Counted from the first letter of the stretch, positions 7,812-15,650 are shown. The stretch: 18,974 bases of DNA from CAIOGO01 sp964447445 (GCA_964447445.1 CAYUSW010000073.1:1-18974), one strand, 5' to 3'. Numbers and translations are program-made. Notes: generated from the letters alone by a model not told the origin.

Positions 7812-8150
7812 CTAGCTCGCGTCATCCTGGAGAGGCCCGTCGACCAGATCGAGCACGACAGAGCGTAGTTGGGGCTCAAACCAGGCTAGGAATGCGGGCA
7901 TGTCGCGGGTCGCGGGCCAGTCTCTCTCGTCCTGTCGCCACGCGGCGAGTTCACGCTCGAAAATCAGGTCGAAACACAACGGCAAGAGGGAGTCGAGATC
8001 GTCCTTGTTGTCGTCGATGTCAGGCAAGAGGTAGGCCACGCCATCCTCATTCCACTTCTCGAGCGTCACGTCCGCCAACTCGGGAAGGGCCTTCAGCCAA
8101 TTGATGAAGGGCTGCTTCGCCTTCACGATGATCACGCTTCGATTCAGCAT
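7812..8150 (-). CDS. Conserved acidic protein of unknown function, 112 aa
   Basis: Start ATG at 8150 has AGGAGG 10 nt upstream on the minus strand; the same frame stays open far upstream but the extension is Arg-rich and looks non-coding. The protein begins NRSVIIVKAKQPFINWL, then has a conserved-looking middle (LEKWNEDGVAYLLPDIDD), an acidic stretch, FDLIFERELAAWRQDERDWP, and a C-terminal AFLAWFEPQLRSVVLDL. It resembles a widespread family of 110-120 aa hypothetical proteins whose function I do not know. It has no signal peptide, cysteines are few, and there is no obvious catalytic motif. It is encoded 170 bases downstream of the symporter gene on the same strand and convergent with the transporter operon. 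Confidence 0.75.
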   Translation of the reverse strand: MLNRSVIIVKAKQPFINWLKALPELADVTLEKWNEDGVAYLLPDIDDNKDDLDSLLPLCFDLIFERELAAWRQDERDWPATRDMPAFLAWFEPQLRSVVLDLVDGPLQDDAS

Positions 8151-8320
8151 CGTCTTCTTTCCTCCTCGGTCGCGCCTCTGTGCGTACGCGGAGACCCGGA
8201 GATCATGGTACACGAGATCCGAATCGCGCTGCGTCCGGGCGAGCTGCGATCCACGGGCGGCACATTCAGGTACGGCTGGGCAGGAGTCGGACGTTTGCTT
8301 TGGACGCGTCTCCGCGGCGC

Positions 8321-9994
8321 TTAGGGAGATGGTGCGGAGTTGGTTTCGCTGCCCGCGACGCGTCGCCCGAACCTCCAGAGGGCGAGCGACAGCATGACGC
8401 ACAGACCGGCGCACATCCACACCCACCATGGAAACCCAAGAAACCACGCGCGCGAGTCTCCCCACGCCCAGAAGTCGTTTGCGGCCACAAAGAGCAGGAC
8501 GAAAGCGCATGCCCACCCGAGCTTTGCGCGCCGCGACAACCCCGGGACGAGCTGAACGGGAGCGACGTGACGTCGCCCGCCGAGGAGCAAACCGCCGAGA
8601 GCAAGGACCAGCGCCGTGGCGCCGACCACCGGCACGACGGGCAGCGTGCCGAACGTCGGCAACCACTTCAGGTGGTACGCAACAACCAGCGCTTCTCCGA
8701 CGACGATCGACGCCACGGCGGCGCGGCCATCGAAGCGCCGCCAGTAGAGGGCGGCGACGACGGACGGGAAAAGAACGGCGAGCCCTGTGAATGTCTCGGT
8801 CGTGATCTCAACGAACGTGCCGGGCGGCCGATAGGCAATGGCGAGGCCGACGCATGCCAGAAGGACGACGAAGAGGCGGCCGACCCAGGCGGAGGGCGCG
8901 CTCTCCGGCGATCGCCCGTACCTCGCCCGTAGCGGCGCCCACACGTCGCGCGTCATCATCGAAGACAAGGTCAGGAGTTGCGAGTCGAGGGTCGTGATGA
9001 GAGCCGCGAGCCCGGCGCAGAGGACGAGCGTCTCGACCCACGGCGGCGCCACCTGGTGGAGGACGAGAGGCAGGATCCGGTCCGCCGCCGCGCCCGGGGG
9101 CAGCGAAGGGAAGGCGAGTCGGGCGATGACTCCGATTGAGATGGGCAAGAGGAAGAGGAAGCCGGTGACGAGCGGATAGAGCGACGCGGTGACCGCGAGC
9201 GCGCGCGGACTACGCGCCGCGTAGTACCGCTGGAAAAGCTGCGGGAACATCGGGTCGCAGAGAAACCACAGCGCCATGTAGCCGAACCAGACGCCAGGCG
9301 TGAAGACCCCGGTCAGACCCGGGCGAGCGAACAGCTCAGGCCATCGGGCCGCCGCTGTCCGGTTGGCCGCGGTGAGCCCGCCGAACGCGTCGGCAACGAC
9401 CACGAGCGCGAGGGTCATGAACGCGATCATCATGACTCCCTGGAACACATCGGTCCAGACCTCGCCGCGCAAGCCTCCAAGCAGGATGTAGGCGACCACC
9501 ACGGACGTCGCGATCGCTGCTCCGGCGTAGTAGGGGATCCCGAGGAGCGACTCCAGAGCGTATCCCGCCGCCATCGGCTGAATCGCCAGGTACGGAAGCG
9601 TGAATGTGGTCATGACGACGAGGAACGTGAGTCGCAGCGCGCGGCTGCCGGACCTCTCATACGCGAACTCGGGCGGCGTGACAAGTCCTCGCTCTTTTCC
9701 CAGGCGCCAGATAGGCGGCCCGATGAGAAGGAACGCAAGAGCCATGAACCCTGTTCCGAAGGCCATGATAGGGTAGAAGCCATATCCCATCTGCCACCCG
9801 GCGCCGGAGAACCCGAACACGGTGAAGGCGCTGAAGTTCGTCGCGGCCATGGTCACGAAGAGGAGCCATCCCGGCAGCGATCTGGACGCGAGGAAGTAGT
9901 CGTCGGGGTGTCGGCGTGAGCGGCGCCGTGCCGCGATTCCAATGCCGACGAGAACCGCCATGTAGGTAGCGATGATCGAGATCCGCAAAGCCAC
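8321..9994 (-). CDS. Sodium:solute symporter (SSS family)
   Basis: An integral membrane Na+-coupled transporter of the SSS (SLC5-like) family, 557 aa. GTG 9994 is chosen because GGAGGTG lies directly upstream at about 6 nt and the first helix (ISIIATYMAVLVGIGIAARRR) follows at once; the frame continues upstream to 10219 but that part is low-complexity. Diagnostic features are DDYFLASRSLPGWLLFVTMAATNFSAFTVFGFSGAGW (start of the core inverted repeat), the GLRGEVWTDVFQGVMM segment, and AALITTLDSQLLTLSSMMTRDVW, with Ser/Thr-Asp positions in the Na+-binding region. About 13 hydrophobic segments are visible. The best guess within the family is a PanF-like or organic-acid carrier, but substrate cannot be assigned. 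It is divergent from the glycosylase gene across about 107 bases. Confidence 0.9.
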   Translation of the reverse strand: MALRISIIATYMAVLVGIGIAARRRSRRHPDDYFLASRSLPGWLLFVTMAATNFSAFTVFGFSGAGWQMGYGFYPIMAFGTGFMALAFLLIGPPIWRLGKERGLVTPPEFAYERSGSRALRLTFLVVMTTFTLPYLAIQPMAAGYALESLLGIPYYAGAAIATSVVVAYILLGGLRGEVWTDVFQGVMMIAFMTLALVVVADAFGGLTAANRTAAARWPELFARPGLTGVFTPGVWFGYMALWFLCDPMFPQLFQRYYAARSPRALAVTASLYPLVTGFLFLLPISIGVIARLAFPSLPPGAAADRILPLVLHQVAPPWVETLVLCAGLAALITTLDSQLLTLSSMMTRDVWAPLRARYGRSPESAPSAWVGRLFVVLLACVGLAIAYRPPGTFVEITTETFTGLAVLFPSVVAALYWRRFDGRAAVASIVVGEALVVAYHLKWLPTFGTLPVVPVVGATALVLALGGLLLGGRRHVAPVQLVPGLSRRAKLGWACAFVLLFVAANDFWAWGDSRAWFLGFPWWVWMCAGLCVMLSLALWRFGRRVAGSETNSAPSP

Positions 9995-10069
9995 GGCCCA
10001 CCTCCACGAGACGGATTCCGAGGTGGGATGGCGGGCAAGGGAGCTCTCCGCCTTGCATACCTCGGCAGG

Positions 10070-10075
10070 ATTATA
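10070..10075 (-). promoter_or_regulatory. Candidate -10 element of symporter gene
   Basis: On the minus strand TATAAT (10075 to 10070) lies about 76 bases before the GTG start. No good -35 is seen at 16-19 bp; a TTGACA exists 27 bases upstream (10108 to 10103), too far for a standard sigma-70 promoter. Confidence 0.35.
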
Positions 10076-10101
10076 GCCGCGCCGGCAGCGTATGATTGCC
10101 T

Positions 10102-10707
10102 GTGTCAAAGGGCGTGGAGTTGAGGGCGCTACAAGACGAAATGCGTCAATGCTCACGGTGCGCCGACGCGGGCTACTCGGTAGTCCCTCGCGCGGTCTTC
10201 TCCGGAGTCCTCTGCGCACGCTGGATGATCGTCGGCCAGGCGCCGGGTGAGACGGAGTCCGCCACGGGCGTCCCGTTCTCGGGTCCCTCTGGCAGGCGTT
10301 TGTTCCGCTGGCTTCACGAGGCCGACTGGCCTGAGGGGACCGTCCGAGCGACGCAGTACATCACGGCCGTCACGAAGTGCTTCCCGGGGAAGGCGTCGGG
10401 CGGGCGGGGCGACCGCTCGCCGACGTGGCGCGAGCGCGAACTCTGTGGGGAGTTTCTCGAACGCGAGCTTGCGATCGTCAGGCCGCGGGTAGTCCTTGCC
10501 GTCGGGAGAGCGGCCATCGAACGCTTCCTCGGCCGGGGGAGCCTCGACGAGCGCGTCGGACGAGCCTTTGAACAGGACGGACGGACGGTCGTCCCGCTGC
10601 CCCACCCGTCGGGCGCGAACCTCTGGCTCAATCGGCGCGAGAGTCAGGCACGGCTTGCGCAAGCTCTCCAACTCGTGCGGGATCTCCGAGATGCAGATTC
10701 GATCTAG
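10102..10707 (+). CDS. Uracil-DNA glycosylase superfamily protein, Fe-S type
   Basis: Probable base-excision repair enzyme that removes uracil from DNA. From GTG 10102 it is 201 aa; TTG 10096, GTG 10114 and ATG 10141 are alternative starts and none has a clear ribosome site. Four cysteines are arranged as in family 4 [4Fe-4S] glycosylases: the CSRC pair at residues 17 and 20, one in TKCFPG (93) and one in LCGEF (115). Motif A is GQAPGETESATGVPFSGPSG (about 45-64), close to the family GEAPGxxE..TGxPFxGxxG, and the second active-site motif is PHPSG (His 168). Both together define the superfamily. It differs from textbook family 4 in GQ instead of GE and in SGPSG instead of the usual VGRAG, so substrate range may differ. 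It sits upstream of the signal peptidase gene, which has its own promoter. Confidence 0.85.
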   Translation: MSKGVELRALQDEMRQCSRCADAGYSVVPRAVFSGVLCARWMIVGQAPGETESATGVPFSGPSGRRLFRWLHEADWPEGTVRATQYITAVTKCFPGKASGGRGDRSPTWRERELCGEFLERELAIVRPRVVLAVGRAAIERFLGRGSLDERVGRAFEQDGRTVVPLPHPSGANLWLNRRESQARLAQALQLVRDLRDADSI

Positions 10708-10712
10708 TTCAC

Positions 10713-10741
10713 TTGTCAGCGGGCAGGAGATCCGATATCAC
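10713..10741 (+). promoter_or_regulatory. Sigma-70-like promoter of signal peptidase gene
   Basis: TTGTCA (10713-10718) and TATCAC (10736-10741) are separated by exactly 17 bases. Transcription would begin near 10748 and give a leader of about 32 nt ending in GAGGGGGG six bases before ATG 10780. Confidence 0.55.
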
Positions 10742-10779
10742 TACGCGAAGTGGCCCGGGTCAACTGAGGGGGGTATTCG

Positions 10780-11634
10780 ATGTCGTGGAGACGGAGAGAG
10801 CGGAAGGAGCGAAGGCCGGCGGTGATCGTCCGGATCGTCCGGCGACTTGGATGGGAGCCGAGGCCCGTCGCGCGCGAGTTGCTCGAATGGGTTGAGGTTC
10901 TCGCGGTGGCCGCAGCGCTCGCGGCTGTCATCATGACCTTCGTGACGGTGCGGATGCACGTCCCGACGGGGTCGATGATTCCCACCATTGACCCCAAGGA
11001 CTCCTTCTTCGTCGACCGAGTCACGTACTACTTCCGCGACCCGAAGCCCGGCGACATCGTCGTCTTTCGTCACACCGAACAAGTGTTCGTAAGGAAGGTC
11101 CTCGATGACTCACGCGCTGCGCAGACTTCTCTCCCGGCTGGCGCGCGCCTTGCGTCGCTGAACCTCGAGCCCGTCTACTCCACGGCCTACATCGACGGCC
11201 GACTTGCAGCGTGGACCGACGGCACGGCTCTGAGTCTGACGACGGCTGACGGCAAGCGCTACGACCTCGGCAAGAAGACAAGCTCCACGAAAACGTTGGC
11301 AGATCTCGGGATCGAGACACGCGAGCAGCGCATGCGGTACGTCAAGCGGCTGATCGCCGTCGGCGGGCAGACGGTTCAGATCCGCGAGGGTGCCGTCTAC
11401 GTCGACGGCAAGAAGCTTGACGGGCCGCGGTTCGCCCGCGTCTACTACTCGAGCGACTCCCGTTTCCGATTCGGCGCCGAGCCGACCCGGGTGCCCCAGG
11501 GCTTCTACTTCGTCCTTGGCGACAACTCGCGGGACTCGTTTGACTCGAGGTACTGGGGCTTCGTCGACGAGAGAGACATCATCGGCGTCCCGTACCTCCG
11601 AGTCTGGCCGTTGTCGCGCTTCGGCACCATGTAG
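10780..11634 (+). CDS. lepB: Signal peptidase I with internal insertion
   Basis: Membrane-bound serine protease that removes signal peptides from exported proteins, 284 aa. A basic N-terminal tail precedes one membrane helix (about 38-56). The catalytic Ser65 lies in box B (VPTGSMIPTI), box C/D entry is at DPKPGDIVVF (87-96), the general-base Lys189 is in RYVKRLIAVGG, and box E is GDNSRDSFDSRYWGFV (247-262). Compared with ordinary bacterial enzymes, where GDIVVF and the catalytic lysine segment are about 10-20 residues apart, here about 90 residues separate them. The extra part (about 101-184) starts with a lysine-segment look-alike (VFVRKVL), has YIDGRLAAWTDG in the middle and is largely hydrophilic, as expected for an extracytoplasmic insert. 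ATG 10780 has GAGGGGGG six bases upstream. The substrates here probably include the binding protein and the phosphoesterase of this window. Confidence 0.93.
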   Translation: MSWRRRERKERRPAVIVRIVRRLGWEPRPVARELLEWVEVLAVAAALAAVIMTFVTVRMHVPTGSMIPTIDPKDSFFVDRVTYYFRDPKPGDIVVFRHTEQVFVRKVLDDSRAAQTSLPAGARLASLNLEPVYSTAYIDGRLAAWTDGTALSLTTADGKRYDLGKKTSSTKTLADLGIETREQRMRYVKRLIAVGGQTVQIREGAVYVDGKKLDGPRFARVYYSSDSRFRFGAEPTRVPQGFYFVLGDNSRDSFDSRYWGFVDERDIIGVPYLRVWPLSRFGTM

Positions 11635-11681
11635 CTCCGGGGCTTGGCCTGGGCGTCTCTTCGACAGCGAGCACCCGAAGT

Positions 11682-11697
11682 CGTCCGTTCGCGGACG
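11682..11697 (+). terminator. Hairpin after signal peptidase gene, weak terminator
   Basis: CGTCCG and CGGACG form a 6-bp stem closed by a TTCG tetraloop, followed by CCTCTTCC but no T-run. It lies 48 bases after the lepB stop and before the PLP-enzyme start, so it may end or attenuate lepB transcription. Confidence 0.3.
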
Positions 11698-11771
11698 CCT
11701 CTTCCGGATCGCCGCTGCTCCGGCCGGCCATGATGTTGCGTTGCACACTGCGTTCGACGATCCTTGCTCCG

Positions 11772-13058
11772 ATGTCGCTTCCGCCGCTGTCCGTGAGGCC
11801 CAAGCTGCGCGTTGTCTGTCCACGCTGCGGGGAATCCCTCCCGCCCTTGGCGCTTGCCTGCCCGCGCTGCCCGGGCGTGCTTCCCCGTGCCGAGTACGCG
11901 GAGCGCATCGCCACCATCTCCAGGGGGGAGGGCATTTTCCGTTTCGCGGCGTGGCTGCCTGCCGAGGCGACGATCGACACCCCGATCGGACCGACTGTGT
12001 TCCGCAGCGAGCGGTTGGCGCGCGCGTTGGGGATGACCGACCTGTCGGTTGCCTTCAGCGGCTACGCGCCCGAGATCGGCGCCCGGAACGCGACGGGCAC
12101 GTTCAAAGACTGGGAGGCCCTTCCCACGCTTCTCTGCCTGCGGGAGCACTCGTGCGACAGCGTGATTCTGGCGTCGGCAGGAAGCACGGCGCGCGCGTTT
12201 GCGCACGCGGGGACGCTCCTCAACTTCACCACGTACATCGTCGTTCCGGAGACGGCGGCAGCCTCGGTCTGGACGCCGGAGCCGACCTCAGAGTGCGTCC
12301 GCATGATCGTCCTGGCAGGGAGCGGCGACTACTCCGCAGCGATCCGCCTCGCGAGCCAGATTGCCGAGCGATACGAACTTCGGCCGGAGGGCGGAGCGCG
12401 GAACATCGCCCGGCGTGACGGCATGGGGACCGTCATCCTCGAATACGCTCACATCGAGCATCGGCTGCCGCGACACTACGTTCAAGCCGTCGGGAGTGGG
12501 ACAGGGGGGATCGCAGTGTGGGAGGCGTCGATGCGGCTCCGGGCGAGCGGCTACGGCGACGCGTTGCCGCAACTTCACCTCGCGCAGAACGTTCCCTTCA
12601 CGCCGATCCACGACGCGTGGACGTCGCAGCGATCCGTGGACCCCGACCGCGATGTTCCTGGGCAACTTGAGCGGATCGCCGCCGTTGCGGCGCCCGTGCT
12701 GGCCAATCGCACGCCGCCCTACGAGCTTGGCGGCGGTGTGCGCGATGCGCTCACGGCCTCCGCGGGGCACACGTACGCTGTGACGAACGCCGAGATCCGT
12801 GCCGCGCAGGCGCTCTTCGAGCGTTACGAGAGACTCCCGATGGGACCCGAGTCCGGCGCCGCCCTGGCTGCCCTCGTGCAGGGCCTGGCGCGGTCGTGGA
12901 TCCGGCCCACGGAGTCGGTCCTCCTCCACGTCACCGGGAACGCCGATTCACTTTCTCTCTACGGCGTTGCGGCTCCCCGTGTCCCTGTCTGGCGGCGGAT
13001 CTCCGCGGCGGAGGGAGCAGGCGTCTGGCGGGAGCTCGATCGTGCCCTCTCGGCGTGA
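11772..13058 (+). CDS. Cysteate/threonine-synthase-like PLP enzyme
   Basis: Fold-type II PLP-dependent enzyme, 428 aa from ATG 11772 (ATG 11730 is also in frame; neither has a ribosome site, and the first conserved element begins nine residues after 11772). An N-terminal zinc-ribbon-like CPRC...CPRC pair (Cys 16, 19, 30, 33) precedes the catalytic domain. The PLP lysine is in ATGTFKDWEA (Lys112), and the preceding SGYAPEIGARN plus the run KDWEALPT match cysteate synthase (phosphoserine + sulfite to cysteate), a threonine synthase paralogue of methanogen coenzyme M synthesis, better than ordinary threonine synthase. Further landmarks are ILASAGSTARAFA, IVVPE, the phosphate-binding GSGTGGIAVWEA and MGPESGAALAAL. 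Odd: the Asn normally contacting the PLP ring (SAGNT/SSGNT) is Ser here. It could be cysteate synthase, a divergent threonine synthase, or an enzyme with another amino acid substrate. Confidence 0.7.
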   Translation: MSLPPLSVRPKLRVVCPRCGESLPPLALACPRCPGVLPRAEYAERIATISRGEGIFRFAAWLPAEATIDTPIGPTVFRSERLARALGMTDLSVAFSGYAPEIGARNATGTFKDWEALPTLLCLREHSCDSVILASAGSTARAFAHAGTLLNFTTYIVVPETAAASVWTPEPTSECVRMIVLAGSGDYSAAIRLASQIAERYELRPEGGARNIARRDGMGTVILEYAHIEHRLPRHYVQAVGSGTGGIAVWEASMRLRASGYGDALPQLHLAQNVPFTPIHDAWTSQRSVDPDRDVPGQLERIAAVAAPVLANRTPPYELGGGVRDALTASAGHTYAVTNAEIRAAQALFERYERLPMGPESGAALAALVQGLARSWIRPTESVLLHVTGNADSLSLYGVAAPRVPVWRRISAAEGAGVWRELDRALSA

Positions 13059-13316
13059 TGTTCCACACACTCCGATCACAGTGGCCGGATACGCTTGCGC
13101 CGCGCGAGGGGGACACAAGTCGACTCGTGGCGCTGAGAGCGATGCATCATGCTCTTCAACAGGGGAGTCGAAGGACCCAGTCGACGATGGAAGGCAAACG
13201 GACTACCGCGTGCTCGCAGGCTGTGCTTCGACCGTGTCGCAGGGTGTGGGCTCATGTGCCGGCGGCCATCGCCGTTGGCCCGAGAGCGCAACCCCAATCC
13301 GTGGGTTCCCGTCACC
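13059..13316 (+). other. Intergenic stretch without a clear gene
   Basis: Between the PLP-enzyme stop and the possible small membrane protein no recognisable RNA, repeat or promoter was found. Open frames on both strands here are arginine-rich and lack ribosome sites. An ATG at 13254 is in frame with the small membrane protein and could extend it. Confidence 0.35.
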
Positions 13317-13538
13317 GTGAGTGCGGGACACGGGAGCGAGTCTCTCATCTCTCTCCCGTGGTTCCAGACGGACGTGTGGCAGCTTGCGCCCCTTGCTCTG
13401 CTCCGAGTTGCAAGTCTTGTGGTCCCGGCATATGTCGTGATCAGGGGGCGCGAGATCGCCACGGTCTTCAACATCTCCGTCGCCGCGTTGTTCGTCGTCA
13501 ACACGTCGTGGTGGCTCTGCCACTTCGTCTACGTCTGA
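13317..13538 (+). CDS. Possible small membrane protein
   Basis: The 3' part of an open frame encodes a plausible two-helix membrane protein of about 73 aa: a short N-terminal part, WFQTDVWQ, helix one (LAPLALLRVASLVVPAYVVI), a basic turn RGRE, then helix two (ISVAALFVVNTSWWLCHFVYV). GTG 13317 is the assumed start; ATG 13254 is an alternative and neither has a good Shine-Dalgarno site. The stop is 10 bases before the flavin reductase-like ATG, so the two may be co-transcribed. I do not recognise the family. Support is the hydrophobic pattern and the tight spacing; the start is uncertain and the frame could be chance. Confidence 0.4.
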   Translation: MSAGHGSESLISLPWFQTDVWQLAPLALLRVASLVVPAYVVIRGREIATVFNISVAALFVVNTSWWLCHFVYV

Positions 13539-13548
13539 AGGGAGTGCT

Positions 13549-14079
13549 ATGCAACAGGACTTTGTGTGGAAAGACAACACCGACCTTCTCTGGGGTGCCT
13601 TGTCGAGCGGAGGCGCGTTCCTTGTCGTTCTGGACCCCCACGGCAGGCCGAACCCCATGACCATCGGGTGGGCGCAGCTTGGTATCGTGTGGAGCCGGCC
13701 CGTCTTCTCCGTTCTCGTGCGGCAGAGCCGGTACACGTTCGAGTGTCTGAGCAGGGCTTCGAGCTACACGGTGTGCGTCCCAGCGCCCGGCACGCTGAAG
13801 GAAGAGCTTGCCTTATGCGGGACGAAATCCGGACGAAACCTTGACAAGTTCAAGACCGCGCACCTGTCTCCGGTGCCGGCGCGGACCGTTGAGACCCCTA
13901 TCGTTGCCGAGTGTCTCGCGCACTACGAGTGCCGGATCCTCGCGCGCACGCAGCAGGCCGTTGCGCACTTCGCCGGCGATGAGATCGTTGACCTCTTCTC
14001 GTACACGGACGGCAACACCCACGGCGTGTTCTTCGGCGAGATCTTGGCTTCGTACACCACGCCGAACGGCGCGGCCTAG
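13549..14079 (+). CDS. Flavin reductase-like FMN-binding protein
   Basis: A 176-aa protein of the flavin reductase/flavoredoxin split-barrel family, which binds FMN and reduces it with NAD(P)H or passes electrons to a partner. ATG 13549 has AAGGGAG five bases upstream. Characteristic segments are GGAFLVVLDPHGRPNPMTIGW (first strands, NPMTIGW being the flavin-contact region), PVFSVLVRQSRYTFECL, YTVCVP, the CGTKSGRNLDKFK loop and a C-terminal AECLAHYECRI. Length is normal for the family. The stop codon shares the palindrome CTAG with the stop of the convergent phosphoesterase gene, so the two genes overlap by four bases. No monooxygenase partner is adjacent, so the electron acceptor is unknown. 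Confidence 0.88.
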   Translation: MQQDFVWKDNTDLLWGALSSGGAFLVVLDPHGRPNPMTIGWAQLGIVWSRPVFSVLVRQSRYTFECLSRASSYTVCVPAPGTLKEELALCGTKSGRNLDKFKTAHLSPVPARTVETPIVAECLAHYECRILARTQQAVAHFAGDEIVDLFSYTDGNTHGVFFGEILASYTTPNGAA

Positions 14080-15650
14080 GGGCCTTCCGCGAGGATTCGT
14101 CCCTCGACGGCGGCGGAGAGCGGCGACCGTGCGCGGACGTAGTCGGCGAAGACATCCGAAACGAGCCACCCCGTGTCGTAGCGGGCGGACGCCGCTGCGA
14201 AAGCGCCATATCCATCTCCGCCTCCGGCAAGGTAGTCGCTTGTTGTCACGACAAGGCTCTCCTGGGGCGAAAGCGGGCGGTAGGATCCGCGCTCCAGATC
14301 CAGGATCTCGACCTGGCGTATCCGCGCCACGGCGACCGCGGTCGGGGCAAACGTGAACCGGATCCCTGCCACCTGGGGGAACCGTCCTCCGCCGCTCTCG
14401 ACCTGACTCACGCCGTTCTCCAGAGCCGCGAGGAGCTGCGCCCCCGTGACGGTGACGAGGCTGATCTCATTGGGAAAAGGGAGTGTCTCCAGAATCCGTC
14501 CCATGGTGATCGGCCCCCGGGCTATTGACGCCCTCACCCCGCCGCCGTTGTGAATCGCAGCACGCGCTCCTTGCGAGGACGTCTTCCAGAGCATCGCGTC
14601 GGCGATCGCATTCCCGAGGTTCGTCTCTTCGCTCCGCACGCGGGCGCGCTCACCGTCCAAGTCGACATGGCTCGTCCCGAGGGTCTCACTGAGCAGGATC
14701 TCGGCCTCCCGCAGACGGGGTTCTAGCAGGGCCAACACGCTGTCAGCCTGCGGGGTCGAGGCCGAAACCGGGACCAGCCAGCCGTTGGTCTCAACAACCA
14801 CCCCTGCGGCGTCGAACACGACGTCGAGTCGGCCCAGGGACTCCCCCCACTCCCCGGCGGTGACGACGACCACCGGCTCCCCGGCACTCGACGTGACAAT
14901 GGTGGGATACGCCAGGTCGCCGGTGCCTAGCTGCGTGTGGCTGTGTCCCCCAACGACGACGTCGATGCCATCCACAGTTGCTGCCAGGTCGAGGTCGCGC
15001 GCATAGCCGAGATGGGTCAGGGCGATGATCTTGTCGATCCCTTGACGTTCGAGCGTCTCCACAATGGATTGGGCCCGGCGGGAAGCCGACTCGAAGGCAA
15101 CATCGTCGCCTGGACTCGATGCCGTCGCTGTGGACTCCGTCGTCAGGCCAAACACGGCGACGATCTGGCCGCCAAAGAGGAAGACGTCGAAGGGGTCGAT
15201 CCTCCCATCGAGGGCTGAGTTCACCGATGCGTCGGTGTTTGCGGAGAGAATCGAGAATGACGCCGCGTCGACGAATCGAGCCAACTCCGCAGGGCCGAGG
15301 TCGAACTCGTGGTTGCCCAGCACCATTGCATCGTACCCCACGGCGTTCATGACGTCGGCAACGAACTCCGGGCCGCCCACAGTGAAGAGCAGGGTACCCT
15401 GGAACTGGTCTCCTGCGTCGAGGAGCAAGCTGTGGCCGACGGCCTCCTGGTTCTCGCGGACGAGCGTGGCCAACCTGGCCGCGCCCCCGTAGCTTGGCTC
15501 GCTGCCCCGCGCGAAAGGCACGTAGTGACTGTGCACGTCGTTCGTGTGGAGGACGGTGAGTTCGAACCTGGGCTCCTCGTTACTCCACAGTCCTGCAGCC
15601 CACACCAGGGCAGCGACAACAAGCCCCACCAGCAACAGCTTCCAGTTCAT
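14076..15650 (-). CDS. Secreted 5'-nucleotidase/UshA-family phosphoesterase
   Basis: A two-domain metal-dependent phosphohydrolase, 524 aa, that likely releases phosphate from extracellular nucleotides or related esters. ATG 15650 has GAGGAG five bases upstream. An N-terminal signal or anchor (MNWKLLLVGLVVAALVWAAG) is followed by the metallophosphoesterase domain: TVLHTNDVHSHY (Asp38, His40), LLLDAGDQFQG (Asp81), LGNHEFDLG (Asn113, His114) and VVVGGHSHTQLG. The C-terminal 5'-nucleotidase domain has ETNLGNAIADAML, HNGGGVRASI, ITMGRILETLPFPNEI and GGGDGYGAF, which form the substrate site. All metal ligands I can recognise are present, so it should be active. It could equally be a 2',3'-cyclic phosphodiesterase or UDP-sugar hydrolase; the family does not separate these by motif alone. 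Confidence 0.92.
   Translation of the reverse strand: MNWKLLLVGLVVAALVWAAGLWSNEEPRFELTVLHTNDVHSHYVPFARGSEPSYGGAARLATLVRENQEAVGHSLLLDAGDQFQGTLLFTVGGPEFVADVMNAVGYDAMVLGNHEFDLGPAELARFVDAASFSILSANTDASVNSALDGRIDPFDVFLFGGQIVAVFGLTTESTATASSPGDDVAFESASRRAQSIVETLERQGIDKIIALTHLGYARDLDLAATVDGIDVVVGGHSHTQLGTGDLAYPTIVTSSAGEPVVVVTAGEWGESLGRLDVVFDAAGVVVETNGWLVPVSASTPQADSVLALLEPRLREAEILLSETLGTSHVDLDGERARVRSEETNLGNAIADAMLWKTSSQGARAAIHNGGGVRASIARGPITMGRILETLPFPNEISLVTVTGAQLLAALENGVSQVESGGGRFPQVAGIRFTFAPTAVAVARIRQVEILDLERGSYRPLSPQESLVVTTSDYLAGGGDGYGAFAAASARYDTGWLVSDVFADYVRARSPLSAAVEGRILAEGP

Noticed and set aside
8151..8666. Long upstream extension of the 112-aa protein and several overlapping opposite-strand frames
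   Set aside because: Arg-rich shadows of the symporter gene or intergenic DNA; ATG 8150 has the Shine-Dalgarno site.
9995..10219. Extended N-terminus of the symporter from 10219 (minus)
   Set aside because: The added part is Arg-rich and low-complexity, overlaps the divergent glycosylase start, and GTG 9994 has a strong ribosome site right before the first helix.
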